Counted from the first letter of the stretch, positions 11,405 to 36,666 are shown. The stretch: DNA of 64,000 bases from Halichondria panicea (GCF_963675165.1 NC_087382.1:4193963-4257962), one strand, 5' to 3'. Numbers and translations: made by a program. Notes: generated from the sequence alone by a model not told the origin.

Positions 11405-12194
11405 TGTCTGATAGTCGATATGAAAAACATGCATAATTTTAACACTATATCACTGTTAGCATCCTCAGTGACTATACTCTATATGGTATCTCACTATATT
11501 GTCATTGTTCATAAAACTGCTGAGTCTACATGTCCTGTGAAGCCTTACAGGAATACAACAATGAGCTCGTTTAGCGTGTGATGTCTTGTGAACTTTGTAC
11601 CGTTGCAAAGAAAAGTGTGTAACTTTGCAAAGGTTCGTAAAGTTAAGGCTTCGTGGTTTCATAATTATTAAACTCTTCAGGAAGGCCTTTCCAAACTTTT
11701 TTTTTCGAAGCAGACGAACTTTTTAATGAAGCTTATACAGCAGCCACATATGCGCCATCATGTGCAGTATTCCCAAATTACCCGAAGACTTCGCAAACTT
11801 TTTTTGCAACGTGTCGTACACATTTATTGCTGATGATGTGACTATACTTTTAAATGTCTTATTGCCCGTTATTGACTGGTTGACTAGTAATTATGGCTTA
11901 TAACCAACCTCAGCCTCGGGCGCACTAATTTCGTATATTATGCTCGATCAGAGGCCGCTCTTGCATAAAGGCCGCTCTCAAATACCTTATTGTTACTATT
12001 ATAAACGAGTACTAATTTTAGCGAATTTTAGCGAATTTGTAATTACTCTAAATTAAGTACGCGCTAATAATAAAACGCAATTCTATACAATTATAGTCTC
12101 TGATTCAGTAACTATATATATCTTCAACAAAGTTCACAAAATTGTCATGTTCAGTTCTTTTCCCTTCTTTTCGTACTCACAACTATCAGGATCA

Positions 12195-13160
12195 TCATGC
12201 ACCGAAAGCTGGGCAACCTTTGGGACGCACTCGGAGCTCAGCATAATCATAGGGAATATAGTAAAATAGGTCATCATGATATAGCTGAGGTTTCGGCATG
12301 TCAGTTAGATATATGCTGTAGCAGTTATTAAACCAGAATCCGCCTTCGTTGAAAAATTTTGAACAACTACCTGACTCTAGGTCATTATCTTGATCAAATG
12401 TGGAAAATTTCATTCTGTTTTTACGACTAAAGAAATCATGGCCTTCATACTGTTTGTCCGACACATGCGGTGTGTAACTTGTATCAGGTCCATCCACTTT
12501 AAAGTTATCGTACGGAAGAACATTTTTTTGCCATCAGTCTTTTTCAATTCAATTTCAACCTCCATTAATTGGCTCTCGACTCATAAGACAGTGCATGTTC
12601 TTTAGTCCGTACCAGAACTCGCCACTTAGGTTCCCGAATCCATTCTCATAATCCACCCACGGCCTTTTGAATGAAACTCTCTCATCAACGTCTGGTGTCC
12701 TCTTCACTAGCACTGTCCATCCACCATCACCACTCTCCATGTTGCACAGAGTTTTCATGCTTGCTTGAGTGAAGGCTTCAGTACAGGGACAAGCATTTTT
12801 GATATCGTAGATCCCTGATTTTGGAGTGTATAGTTATCATTGATGATGATTATGGATGCTTCTGCAATCTGTGTAAATTTTTAATGTGATAACTGTGATT
12901 ATATGTAATATGATCATGCATACATAAATTATATAATCTCACCACTGTAGTTAATGTCATTAGTAGCTATAGTTGTATAATAATATAATGAATAGTAACT
13001 ATATATACGTGTATAATTGTTAGCATTTGGTATATAATATATCAATAATAATAATTATAGCATTAGCTATAATAATTATAGTAGATATAATTATCTTACT
13101 TGGCAGCAGTCTTGAATGTTAGCATCCACGCAGTACTTTTTTGCCGCTTTTTCGAACCTT
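12195..13160 (-). pseudogene. FReD subfamily-2 pseudogene lacking its signal peptide
   Basis: Two halves of a fibrinogen domain remain: 12758-12555 (CNMESGDGGWTVLVKRTPDV) and 12497-12195 (ending DYAELRVRPKGC). Compared with the intact copy at 14463-15467 there is a two-base deletion near 12518 and a one-base insertion near 12568, which break the frame. The exon-1 remnant, about 13100-13160, keeps RFE...CVDANIQDCCQ, but the signal-peptide part is gone: 5' untranslated DNA joins directly to the middle of the exon. No TATA box was found at the expected place. Confidence 0.85.
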
Positions 13161-13476
13161 GACATTGACATTGACGTTTTTGCTGTCGGTGTGTGTGTGT
13201 GTGTGAATGCTGGTCCTAACTTGTTTCAGATTTGTAATACTACACTGGACCATACATTTTTGTATCACTGCATGTACTGGATCATTAATTGTATAGAGGG
13301 CGTGGTGTATCACCTGGTATATGTAATGGAAGTAAAGAAGCTTCCACTATTGGCGCCAGTTAGTTGTTGGCATGTATACTGGATCATTAATTGTTTAACG
13401 TGTCACTGTCACTGTCACAATGCGTGTAGCTTCCGGTATAATTATGCCTTGGTGCGCATGCGCAAGCGAGGTATGC

Positions 13477-13839
13477 TAGGAGCGTAGCCAGGATTTGCGC
13501 CAAAATTTTGACCGGAAGCCACGCCTCTTAAGTGTGACGTCATATTTGACATATCTATTTAGTTGCGTGTGGCCTGATATTTTATTTGCATACATGAAGA
13601 AGAAGCTAGTTTAATTAGCAAAGAACTATAGATTTAGACCAGAATAGCTCACAGTTTAGAGACTAAATTATTTTGCTTGCCTATACTAGCTAGCTAACTG
13701 CAGCAAGATTCAGAAGAAAAGTAGTGCTCAGGAAGATAATCAGATACGTACACTAACCTAGCTGAGCTGAGTAGTAGAGATCCAGAAAAAGGGGGGGGGG
13801 GGGCATTTGCCCCCTTTGCACCCCCTGGCTATGCCACTG
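13477..13839. mobile_element. hAT-like MITE
   Basis: The ends are inverted copies of a CAGTGGCGTAGCCAGG-type terminus (left degenerate GCGTAGCCAGG near 13481, right CCTGGCTATGCCACTG ending at 13839), with the G/C-rich run just inside the right end that is usual in these elements. It has no coding capacity. A related interrupted copy lies near 33491. The rest of 13200-14462 shows no gene that I can recognise. Confidence 0.65.
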
Positions 13840-14462
13840 TATAGGGTAGTGTGTTTGTGCATGTGTCTCTGTGTCTGTGTGTCTATGTAGACTGCTACAG
13901 CTGCATGCTCAAGGATCAATCAAGTGCAAGTAAGAGTTTCTATTAGTCATGTTTACTTGGATTTTAATTAGTGGATAATGCTTCGTTCTCGAGTTATGCC
14001 TAGTCAGTTTTGCTCTTAATAATTGGAATGCCATTTGCAGCCTTTTCAGAAGAATGCGTGTATCAAAACTTGTCCATGGAGTGTTGCTACTCAGTTAGCT
14101 CTGCACTAGAATGCTATATAGCTATTGGCAGCTGCAACAGTGGGAAGAGAGCTGCAAGTTTTTACAGGATTTTCAGACCTTTGTACACAGTTTGTGGGAC
14201 GACTAACCTTATTAATTTTGGTTTATGAGGTTCATGCAGCATTCATGGGATATAGTTGTATTCATTATTCTACCTCAATTCTCATAATTGCGACACATCT
14301 TCTTTGATTTGCTAAAGTTCAGTTTGGATGTTTCTACACATCCATAATTACACACACTAATTAGTCCTCTGATTCAGTATCTATAATTATATCTACAACA
14401 AAGTTCACAAAATTGTAATGTTCGATTATTTTCCTTTTTCTTACTCACGACTATCAGGATCA

Positions 14463-15467
14463 TCATGCACCAATAAGAGGTGTGCAAGTTTTGGGACGCA
14501 CTCGTAGCTCAGCATAATCATAAGCGGTAGTGGTACGACTATAATAAAGCTGAGGGTTAGGCATGTCAGTGAGATGCATGCTGTAGCACCGATTAAACCA
14601 GAACCCGCCTCCGTTGTAATGTTGTGAACAACTATAACTCTTTTTCTTGTCATTATCTTGATCAAGCGTGGAGAATTTCATTCCATTATGAGCTAGAAGA
14701 AAATCAAAACCCTCATATTTTTTATCCGACACATGCAGTGTGTAGCTTGTATCAGGTCCATCCACTTTAAAGCTACCATACGAAAGAACTAGTTTTGTGC
14801 CATCAGTCTTTCTCAATTCAATTTCGACCTCCATTGACCCTTGTCGACTCGTAAGACAGTGCATTTTCTTTAGTCCATACCAGAACTCGCCACTCAGGTC
14901 CCCAAATCCATTCTCATATTCCACCCACGGCCTTTTGAATGAAACTCTCTCATCAACGTCTGGTGTCCTCTTTATTAGCACTGTCCATCCACCATCACCA
15001 CTCTCCATGTTGCACAGAGTTTTCATAAAGAGAAGGTTTGCTTGAGTGAAGGTTCCAGTACTTGAACAGGTATTTCTGATATCGTAGATCCCTGATTTTG
15101 GAGTGTAGTTGCCATTATCGATGATCTTGGATGCTTCTGCCATCTGCATACATTTTTTACTTTATGCCACAACTGTTTACAGTAAATATAATTATTGTTA
15201 TGATCATATCTCACCATGCACTGTAGTTAGTATTAGCTATAGTTGTATAGAATATCCAACAACTACATGTATAATTGTAGAATTTGGTAAATAAAAATAG
15301 CTTACTTGGCAGCAGTCTTGAACGTTAGCATCCACGCAGTATTTTTTCTCGTCCGTAATCTTCTTGAGTGATTCCTCGAACCTTGTCAAGCAGTTGCCAA
15401 CGCTCAGTATTGCTGTAGATCCCTCCAACAATACAGAGATGAGGAGAACTGCCAGTTGTAGCTTCAT
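14463..15467 (-). CDS. secreted fibrinogen-related protein, subfamily 2 (intact)
   Basis: Exons 15306..15467 and 14463..15143 on the minus strand; exon 1 ends DCCQ before GTAAGC and exon 2 starts after an AG with MAEASKIIDN, phase 0, giving 280 residues. The start is set at MKLQLAVLLI, which gives a clean signal peptide; an in-frame ATG lies upstream. The fibrinogen domain runs from SGIYDIRN through CNMESGDGGW, YENGFGDLSGEFWYGL, the calcium-loop-like LDQDND, GGGFWFNRCY, to DYAELRVRPKTC. Unlike subfamily 1 it keeps the acidic loop expected for calcium binding. It is the only intact subfamily-2 gene here; two neighbours are pseudogenes. Confidence 0.87.
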
Positions 15468-15532
15468 CTTCTTTGCTCTTAGTTGATATGTTGACATTGA
15501 TGTTTTTGCTGTTGGTGTGTGTGTGTCTGGTC

Positions 15533-15540
15533 CTTTTATA
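15533..15540 (-). promoter_or_regulatory. TATA box of the subfamily-2 FReD gene
   Basis: TATAAAAG on the minus strand, 66 bases upstream of the chosen ATG at 15467, next to a short GT repeat shared with the other subfamily-2 copies. Confidence 0.55.
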
Positions 15541-15739
15541 GAAGCATGCATGCATGCACGAAAAACCTGTTTCAGATTTGTACATACCTGCTGTCTCACT
15601 ATATTAGCGCCAGTGTGGCTACTAGTATGGATCATAAACTTGTAGAAGGTTTAATGTATATCACTGTGTGTGCCAGTGTGGCTTCTGGTATGTACTGGAT
15701 CATTAATTGTAAAATTGTTTACAGGGATTGATGTCTCAT

Positions 15740-16489
15740 TTTTGTGTAGCTTGTACTAGGTCCATCCACTTTAAAGTCACCATACGAAATAACTTTTTTT
15801 GTGTCATCAGTCTTTCTCAATTCAACTTCGACGCTCTCGACTTTAGTCCGTACCAGAACTCGCTACTCAGGTTCCTGAATCCATCCTCATAATCGACGCA
15901 AGGACGACTAATAAAAGTAAACTCTCTCTCATCAACGTCTGGTGTCCTCTTCACTAGCACTGTCCATCCACCATCACCACTCTCCATGTTGCACAGAGTT
16001 GTCATGCTTGCTTGAGTGAAGGCTTCGGTATTTGGACAGGTATTTCTGATATCGTAGATCCCTAGCTGATTTTGGAGTGCATGTAGTTGTCATTATCGAT
16101 GATCTTGGATGCTTCTGTAATCTGCATACATTTTTACTTTAATAACGTCGCTATACTGTTTCCATGCATGCAGTAAATGTTATTATCGTTAGCAATGATC
16201 ATACTTTACCATGCAGTAGTTAGTAGCTATATAGTTGTATAGAATGATCCAGTGGTGTACAGTCAACTATACATGTATAGTTATTAGCATTAGGTATCTA
16301 TACTATCATAATAGATATTTTACTTGGCAGCAGTCTTGAACATGCATATGCATGTACGCATTCTTTTTTGTTGTCTGTAATCTCCTCGGTGATTTCTCGA
16401 ACCTTGTCAAGCATTCTCAGTAATGCTACAGATCCCTCCAACAATACAGAGATGAGGAGAACTGCCAGTTGTAGCTTCAGTTGATATGT
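15740..16489 (-). pseudogene. 3'-truncated FReD subfamily-2 pseudogene
   Basis: The front half of the fibrinogen exon is recognisable (CNMESGDGGWTVLVKRTPDV and a decayed FRNLSSEFWYGLKS), but the sequence stops matching at about 15740, before the C-terminal third. The block between GLK and the next strand has a deletion. Exon 1 (about 16322-16489) keeps a signal peptide (LKLQLAVLLISVLLEGSVA) but is frameshifted before its cysteine end. A TATAAAAG at 16548-16555 is retained. Confidence 0.8.
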
Positions 16490-16936
16490 TAGCATTGATG
16501 TTTTTGCTGTTGGTATATATAATTATGTGTGTGTGTGAATGCTGGTCCTTTTATACTGTAATTTTTTTACAGCATAATGCATGCGCGTGGATACACTATA
16601 TAGTAGTGTATTATGCTAACCGGATATGTGCATGCCCTTGTATATACAGTACTTACATAATTAATATCGTGTACAAATTAAAGATAAGGACTAATGCAAA
16701 TAACGAGTACATTACTCTTTAAAATAATGACAAAAATTGATGTGCTTTCCTGCAGCTCGAGTGGTAAGATATTGCATGTGGGAAAAAAGACTCGACATCG
16801 GTACATGACTGTACATGATAGCTGCAATTGTATTGGTATTGTATACTATTTTTAAAGAATTCCTTAAAAATGCTCAATTAACGTATGCAGTCAACAGGTT
16901 AATTATGGTCATTGCTATAACCAATTGTTAACTCCC

Positions 16937-17231
16937 CCCCCACACACACACACACACACACACCACACAGCTGTTTGACAGAACCCTACGTGAGGTTAAA
17001 GACGCGCTCACCTTCTGGCTAGTCTAATGCTTCGATCCATCATGATAACGTAGACTGAAATGGCCGTCGGAATGGACCCCACGGCAACTCTAGCGGCGGC
17101 TATATGCTCACGGCTAGTGATGGCTTCTTCTTGAATCTGTCCTGGGTATTATTGAGATTGTGCGTACCGCTCAGTAGCCAAGGGGCTGGAGCTAAAGGAG
17201 TGCTTGCATCGCTAGTATTGACCCCACCTAT
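16937..17231 (+). pseudogene. displaced copy of UBE4A exon 9 with its acceptor
   Basis: Sequence from a CA repeat through an acceptor CACACAG (exon homology from 16971) to about 17231 matches exon 9 of the UBE4A gene (21670-22003) together with the end of its intron. It carries a stop (GTCTAA where the gene has GTCGAA), small indels and a truncated 3' end. It sits about 0.7 kb upstream of the parent gene, on the same strand. Confidence 0.9.
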
Positions 17232-17269
17232 ATTTGCACTATAATTATTATATAATAGAGACATTCGGA

Positions 17270-17334
17270 GACTGATCTAATATTTGGTGATATAGCAGGA
17301 AATTCCTGCTATATCACCAAATATTAGATCAGTC
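17270..17334. repeat. perfect 31-bp palindrome with 3-nt loop
   Basis: A 31-base arm (17270-17300, beginning GACTGATCTAATATTTGGTG) is followed by AAT and then its exact complement (17304-17334). It directly follows the UBE4A exon-9 fragment. It may be a tiny palindromic MITE or a replication-generated hairpin; a transcript would form a 31-bp stem. Confidence 0.9.
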
Positions 17335-17447
17335 TGGTATATTCTAATGTGTTTGTTTGAGTTACAATTTTACCATGATATAATTTCAAAGGTATATTCG
17401 CGCCCATGCAGTTTAGTTTGTATAGCTGAGTCCCATCACTTCCCTTA

Positions 17448-17527
17448 CTCACAACTATCAGGATCGGCATCACCGACAGTTGTATGCAACCTCCTTTGGG
17501 ACACACACTCACAGCTTAACATACTAA
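17448..17527 (-). pseudogene. relic of a FReD 3' end
   Basis: The stretch from CTCACAACTATCAGGATC to CACAGCTTAACAT matches the stop codon and 3' flank block of the subfamily-2 FReD genes (for example 14443-14515). Only about 80 bases remain, with small indels. It marks the former edge of the array. Confidence 0.65.
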
Positions 17528-17532
17528 GTCGT

Positions 17533-17657
17533 ACACTGTAAAAATAAAGTGCGGTGGGCACACTAAAACGGTCGCATATAGCACGCTCAAAAAAGTGTGC
17601 TGTTACATGCGACTGTTTTAGTGTGTCCACCGTACCGCACTTCATTTTTTACAGTGT
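17533..17657. mobile_element. 125-bp MITE with long terminal inverted repeats
   Basis: Starts ACACTGTAAAAATAAAGTGC and ends with the near-exact complement; the arms are about 50 bases each, so the element folds into one hairpin. The flanks suggest a TA target duplication. A smaller element with the same CACTGTAAAAA end lies at 28579-28660. Confidence 0.75.
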
Positions 17658-17919
17658 AGGGAGCAGTGTTATTAAAGGGTAGGCATATATTATCGGTAAT
17701 CAGTATAAAGATGCATGTGATACAAGGATATAAATTAAATCCACATTACTTTGTTGTTACCGGCCGCGTTGGTCATGTATCCCATTATGCATGAGTCTCA
17801 TAAATTAGCCGCCCTTTTTTTAGCTTCTTTCCACAAGGGAATTTCCCCAAATGTGGGCGTGCCTGACTCGTGGCTAAATAGAAGTTAGCTAGGTAAACAC
17901 AAGCTCAAGAAAAGAAGAG

Positions 17920-31552
<13,633 letters not shown>

Positions 31553-31677
31553 GACTGAAATAGTGACTGTAGTTCTGTGATCAATTTTCTGATAAATTTC
31601 TTATGCTTGTTTCAACCATGTAGGTGTTGAAATGTATGCATGTAGATACTTACTGCATGGGAATTGTGTGGCACTAT

Positions 31678-31683
31678 AATAAA
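31678..31683 (+). promoter_or_regulatory. polyadenylation signal of UBE4A
   Basis: AATAAA 126 bases after the UBE4A stop codon, followed by GT-rich sequence. It is the first canonical signal downstream. Confidence 0.6.
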
Positions 31684-31987
31684 CTAGTGTTCAAGCTGGC
31701 GCTGTGCTAATGCCTCTTGCCATGATTTGCTTTCGCTCAAAAGTATAGAAGAGGAAGTATAGAAGAGGAAAAAGTGTATAAAATAATCTGTCTAAAACTG
31801 ACTTGCATCTATTCAATTGTATAATTATGGTATCATTGTTGTGTAAATATACAGCCAAAAATAGTAATTCGCTACGATTGTATTACTATGTGAGTAGAGT
31901 ATGCTGACTCAGCAGGCTCTAAAAAGGCTCAACTTTAAATGTATGGTGATTATTGATAACGCGTGTCCAGCCTCCTCTGATTGTGCG

Positions 31988-32215
31988 CCGTATAGCGCGA
32001 AATTTTCGAGGCACTTATATTTCGTGGAAATGGCCTCTATAAAACATTCGTTGCACAATGGGGCCAGATAACTGCTTACCGGAAGCCACGCCTTATCTTT
32101 GCACATTATAGTAGATAATTTAAAGAACAATTTTTCATGGAATTAATTTTCATGTAGGATTGCTAACCCACAAAAACAGCGAAAATTAAGCCCCTTGAAA
32201 ATTTCGCGCTATATG
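31988..32215. mobile_element. MITE of the TACCGTATAGCG family downstream of UBE4A
   Basis: Starts CCGTATAGCGCGAAATTTTC and ends AAAATTTCGCGCTATA, with the same interior as the intron-15 copy but more diverged. A fragment of a further copy starts at 32225. Confidence 0.8.
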
Positions 32216-32354
32216 TATAGTAAGTACCGTATAGCGTGTAATTTTCGTGGGGCAAATATTCGATTTTTCTGGTAGGGGTATACATGTACGTATCTTCTGA
32301 GAGTCATTCATACTGTACCATGGTTATCTCCAAGTACCCTTGGCTAACTCAAAA

Positions 32355-32583
32355 AAGTGAGGAGTTCATTGACTCGCTGATTCAGGAGCTGATAAGCGAT
32401 CCAAAAAATGATATGCATGGATTCAACTGCCCAACAGGCCCCAGAGGGGTTCCTTGACCCGCTGACTTAGGAGCTTAAAAGCAACCCTTCCAAAATTATA
32501 TTTGATAATACTGGCTCACAACCCCCCCCTCCCCCCCTCCCCCCCTCTGACTGTTAAACAGAACTCCACTGACAGTTGACATG
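32355..32583 (+). pseudogene. decayed copies of the UBE4A U-box exons
   Basis: Three pieces are recognisable: 32355-32403 and 32434-32486 both resemble the start of exon 24 (GAGGAGTTCATTGAC and CCAGAGGGGTTCCTTGACCC, the second still preceded by an acceptor CAG), and 32547-32583 resembles exon 25 (AACAGAACTCCACTGACAG). Stops and indels are frequent. They are tandem duplicates of the gene's last exons that have lost function. Confidence 0.8.
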
Positions 32584-32673
32584 GTATATATACAATATAT
32601 GGTATAATTATATACAATTGAATAATAAATTGTAAACTTCAGGAACTACTATAATGGTAATTTTGATCAGACA

Positions 32674-34426
32674 TCATTGATTCAGAGTCTTCCAACAGCA
32701 TATAGACACAAGACTGAAAAAAAAAATGTTTCAGTCACATGCGTGCTTGTCATATTGCACATATAATTTATCAACTCACCAGATAGCTAATACTACGGCA
32801 ACAATGAAAAAGACAACTGCAAGGCCAATGGCTATATTGCGATCTCTGTTATCACATGCGCATGGGCCTGTATATAATATATAGAAACAATAAATAATAG
32901 CACGCCACGGTGTCAGGACGTTAATTGGCTATAAAATTATGTCAGTGACTTTAGTTGATTTGAGATATTGAAACTGTCTATAATTATAATCCAACATGCA
33001 TGCGGACTCTATTAATTTATACCACATGGAGCCCATGCCATGAATGTGCTTTGTTTTTGTATGTGAAGATTGGACAGCTTTGAAAGCAGAAGATTATGTT
33101 GCTCAAGTTGAAGGCTTTGCCCCGAATGTGGGGTGATATGCTCAGCAGGGCTAGATAAGCTTGTATTTCTACTCGCATTTTGATAAAGAAGGCTATGCAC
33201 TCGGTAGTCTCCATGCAAGTGATAATCTGTAATCTGGTTTCTGATTCACCGTTTGCATTATATTTATTCCTTGATTTTACTCAGGTTACTGTTTCTATGC
33301 GCCCTATCGTCCACGTGGCGCAACATACGTATTGTGTAAATATTAATTATTTGCAAAAAATGATACTGGTAATTCAGAAACAAATAATGCAAGAAATTGG
33401 TTGCATGATGAATTCACTTGGAGTGGCCGAATGCCGAGCTGGGGCCTGCAGTTTTAAATTAGAGCTCTAGTATAGTGATTGCCTATAGTACAGTGGCGTA
33501 GCCTGGATTTTTGGAAGAGCAGGGCAACTCAAATCAGTTGAGCAAGACCAGAGCAGGCGCTGGAAAAAAAGTCATTACTCAGTTTTCCTTAGCAATCAGC
33601 ATGCGCATTAGATATGGCCCTGACCACATTTCAATTGCATGACATCATTCTATTATTATAATTATGCATACAGTATAGATTGACAGATCACGGTGATTCA
33701 AGCTAAGTTTAGAGAGTTCATGGGAGCACAAAAGGGGGGGGGAGCTCTAGCCCCGTCAGCCCCCCGATAATTTTTTTATGGCATGCATGAATAGAAAGTA
33801 GTTGGAACTTGACAATACAAAATAAATGTTTCCATGCAAGCGATGCTCTAAATATAGTTATATAAATAAAAGCACTGTAGGCGCCAAAGCTTTCTGGCAA
33901 CGAAATTTGCATCTGCATGCAGAAAAGAGTGGGAATTGATCGATCTATGATTGTACTAAAAAGGATTGCTAAAAACGGCAAAAGTTGAAAGTTTATAATA
34001 TTAATGGCTGCCTCATAAAAAACAGTGTGGCTGTGAAGCTCTTTTCTTACTGTGCATTTAGTGGTGACATTTTTTGACTGGAGGCCATGCCTCTTATTAT
34101 AATGACGCCATTTAACTTATCTGCCTAGTTGGCTGTGGCCCAATCTTCTATTACAATGGAACCTCGCTAATCCGAATAGAGTCAGACCAGACCCCATCCG
34201 AATACATAAAATTTCCGGATTAACGGATGTCATTAAGTGATCATTAACGAAGACACTTGTGTACATGTATTATGAGTATTACTGTGGCCAGAAGGGAAGC
34301 TGTTAGCTAGAATAGTCTTTTATTTCTCCAGTCTTGTGAGCTCTCTTCGTTTTCTTTGCAGTGGCCATTGTATTGAGCAAGGTATTAACAGTTTATTAAT
34401 AAAATTATTGCTGATTCAGCAAAGCA

Positions 34427-34472
<46 letters not shown>

Positions 34473-36223
34473 CCTTTATGGCGAAAAGAGTAGTTAAGGT
34501 AAGTACAAACGGGTAAGTTAGAGTGCGCATGCGCAGTAGTCTATTGATAGCCCCTCCTCTTTTTCAGATTGCGATTTTGTCCAAATTTGCGAGGTTTCGG
34601 ACTAAAGGAGTTCGTCTGGATTAGCGAGGTTCTACTGTATTGCATATAATAGAGAAGCTATTTATTTACTTTAGCTACGAAAGAGAACTGCAGTCATTTT
34701 CGAGCCCCACCCAGTAACCGGATGTCTATGTGATGAGAAATGACTCGTTAGCTAGCTAGAAAATCAACCCTATAACTAGATCTTTACATGTACATCATAA
34801 TAATACAGTTCATTTTGCAAAAACATTCAGAAAAAAGGGTCCGGGTCCACCTCATCTATATATCTCTCACATTCTCTCAGCACGATCAGACAAGGTAACA
34901 GCGTGCCCTTCCAGATAGATCATCATCACCAGCTATAAGGCTACCATGCACTGTACAAGCTAGCTAGCCATAGATAGACGAAACTATCTCACTACTATCC
35001 TTCGCATAATTATTGAAAAAGCGCTTCAATTCGAGTAAAAAACCTGCAGTTATGAGCATGCGCTTAAAATAAAGATACGCTAGCGCTTATAAATAAAGTA
35101 CTAAGCTACGGTAGCACCCTCGCTATAATTATGCTCAGGATACTACAATAATGCCTTTGGGCTTATAATTATATATAGGTCTACCCATGCCATCATTATA
35201 ATTTATAGACACCTCCAAACAGTGTTATATGTTGCAACTGAACTTACTAGGACTAGGAGTCGAAGTTGGGAAAGATGAAGATGGAGATGGAGTTGGGCAA
35301 GATGGATTATCTATAATGCATGTAGAAAATGATGGCTGTTATAATTATATGCATGAGATTACGATTTTAAAACTAAAATGTTGTGCTATAATTATTAACC
35401 AAGTATGAAGAAATAAATTAAAGAAAAATCGGCCTGGAACTGAGGTTAGGGCCAGACAAGAAATGTCAAGGTCAATGGCATGACAACTCACGTGGCATGA
35501 TGAAATCAATCATCAAAGTATTCATTGATACATCCATCATTCGTATACCATTCGTATACTGAGCAGTACATTGAACGTTCAGGCTCGTGTTTCCAGTCAC
35601 ACCGTATATGTGTATATTAGCCTCTAACAGAGTATTCTGAGGAGGTCTGCTAACCAACAACTTAAACTGTGAGAAGGTCTCATTTAGGACACATAAATCA
35701 TTAGGCGATACTATCTTTTTGTGTTCGCACTGTCCACCACCAGGGCAAAAATATACTTGAAGCATATTAGCCGTGTCTGAAGTATTGTGTAATCTACACG
35801 TTGAAGAAACATTTTTCCCAATAAAAATGTCATGCGACCCAGGCTGGGAACAGAGTTGAAACTCTAAAAAAATGATTAAACACATAATTATATAATGAAA
35901 TATACCAGTGCATAAACTGCTTACCCTTTGGGCAGCTACAGCTTGTACTCAAGTTAATGGTATTATTATTCATTTGAAACTCGTCCAGTACCCTCTCACA
36001 CTGCTGAGCACAGATCAGGCCTGATGAGACCTGCATGTCACAACCATGCAATCATAATACCTGCACCTATATACATTGTATTTCTAGATTATGCGATTAC
36101 CTAAATTTATGCAGCATTGACATTCATTCATGTAGAGTGAGTCTAAGATACTACAGTGTTATAGATCTATACGCACACACTTAAGCTTACCAGCAAAAAA
36201 CAGATAATTATTAGATATTGCAT
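32674..36223 (-). CDS. type I membrane protein with cysteine-rich ectodomain and short tail
   Basis: Six exons on the minus strand: 36191..36223, 35925..36030, 35492..35863, 35248..35310, 32780..32867, 32674..32713. All junctions are GT/AG and keep frame, giving 233 residues. Signal peptide MQYLIIICFLL continues over the first junction (phase 0; later ones are phase 1, the last phase 2). The large exon encodes a domain of about 124 residues with cysteines in LCSQ, STCRL, YFCPGGGQCE, DLCVL and VQCTA. A short Ser/Thr/Pro stalk follows, then a membrane segment (IAIGLAVVFFIVAVVLAI) and a tail of about 14 residues without tyrosine. I cannot name the domain; three more genes in the window share it. 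It is head-to-head with the Ig/FN3 gene at 36667. The 2.4-kb intron before the membrane exon is filled with transposons. Exon 6 is the least certain. Confidence 0.72.
33491..34850. mobile_element. hAT-like element interrupted by a second transposon
   Basis: The left end is CAGTGGCGTAGCCTGGATTT. Downstream segments (about 34078-34145 and 34640-34700) match the MITE at 13477-13839, for example GGAGGCCATGCCTCTTA and GAGAAGCTATTT. The right end is not clear. A pogo-like element at 34154-34637 splits it. All of this lies in an intron of the minus-strand gene. Confidence 0.55.
34154..34637. mobile_element. pogo/Tigger-like MITE nested in the hAT-like element
   Basis: Starts CAATGGAACCTCGCTAATCC and ends GGATTAGCGAGGTTCTACTG, with TA on both sides (34152-34153, 34638-34639) as a target duplication. 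CAGTRGAACCTC termini and TA duplication are typical of pogo/Tigger elements. A run of 42 T lies at 34429-34470. Confidence 0.75.
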
Positions 36224-36666
36224 TCTGAACTAACTAAACTGGAGTTCTTTGATTAGGCCAGGCAAAGTAGATTAGTAGTTTCTCGGTTTTTGTAAATTGA
36301 TGAGGCCCAAGGAAGGCTGGACTTAATTAAGTCATTAGGGATTCACTCTATGTCAGGAACGGAAGTTATTTAACCACAACACACCCTCGAATTCTTCACA
36401 CGTATATGTTGTGACAACTTTTTGAGGGGAAGGCTAAAGTGAAGCGGGGGCTGATGAGAAACTACTCTGTAGACTCGCGGTAAACATTTTCAATTGAGGA
36501 CCCCCGCGAGGATTGCATGGCTTTACGTACATGTAGTCTCAAGTCGAGTCATAATCAGTATTGCATCATAGTTCTATGAACCAAAAAGACATAGAAGGAT
36601 CAGAGCTAGCTAGCTTCTATAGCGCGCGCTAGTCATAGAAGATGTTGAGATAGCTCTAGATCCAAG
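36224..36666. promoter_or_regulatory. shared upstream region of a divergent receptor pair
   Basis: The two start codons (36223 minus, 36667 plus) are separated by 443 bases with no other gene. No clear TATA box was seen. The short gap suggests a bidirectional promoter; this is inference from layout. Confidence 0.45.
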
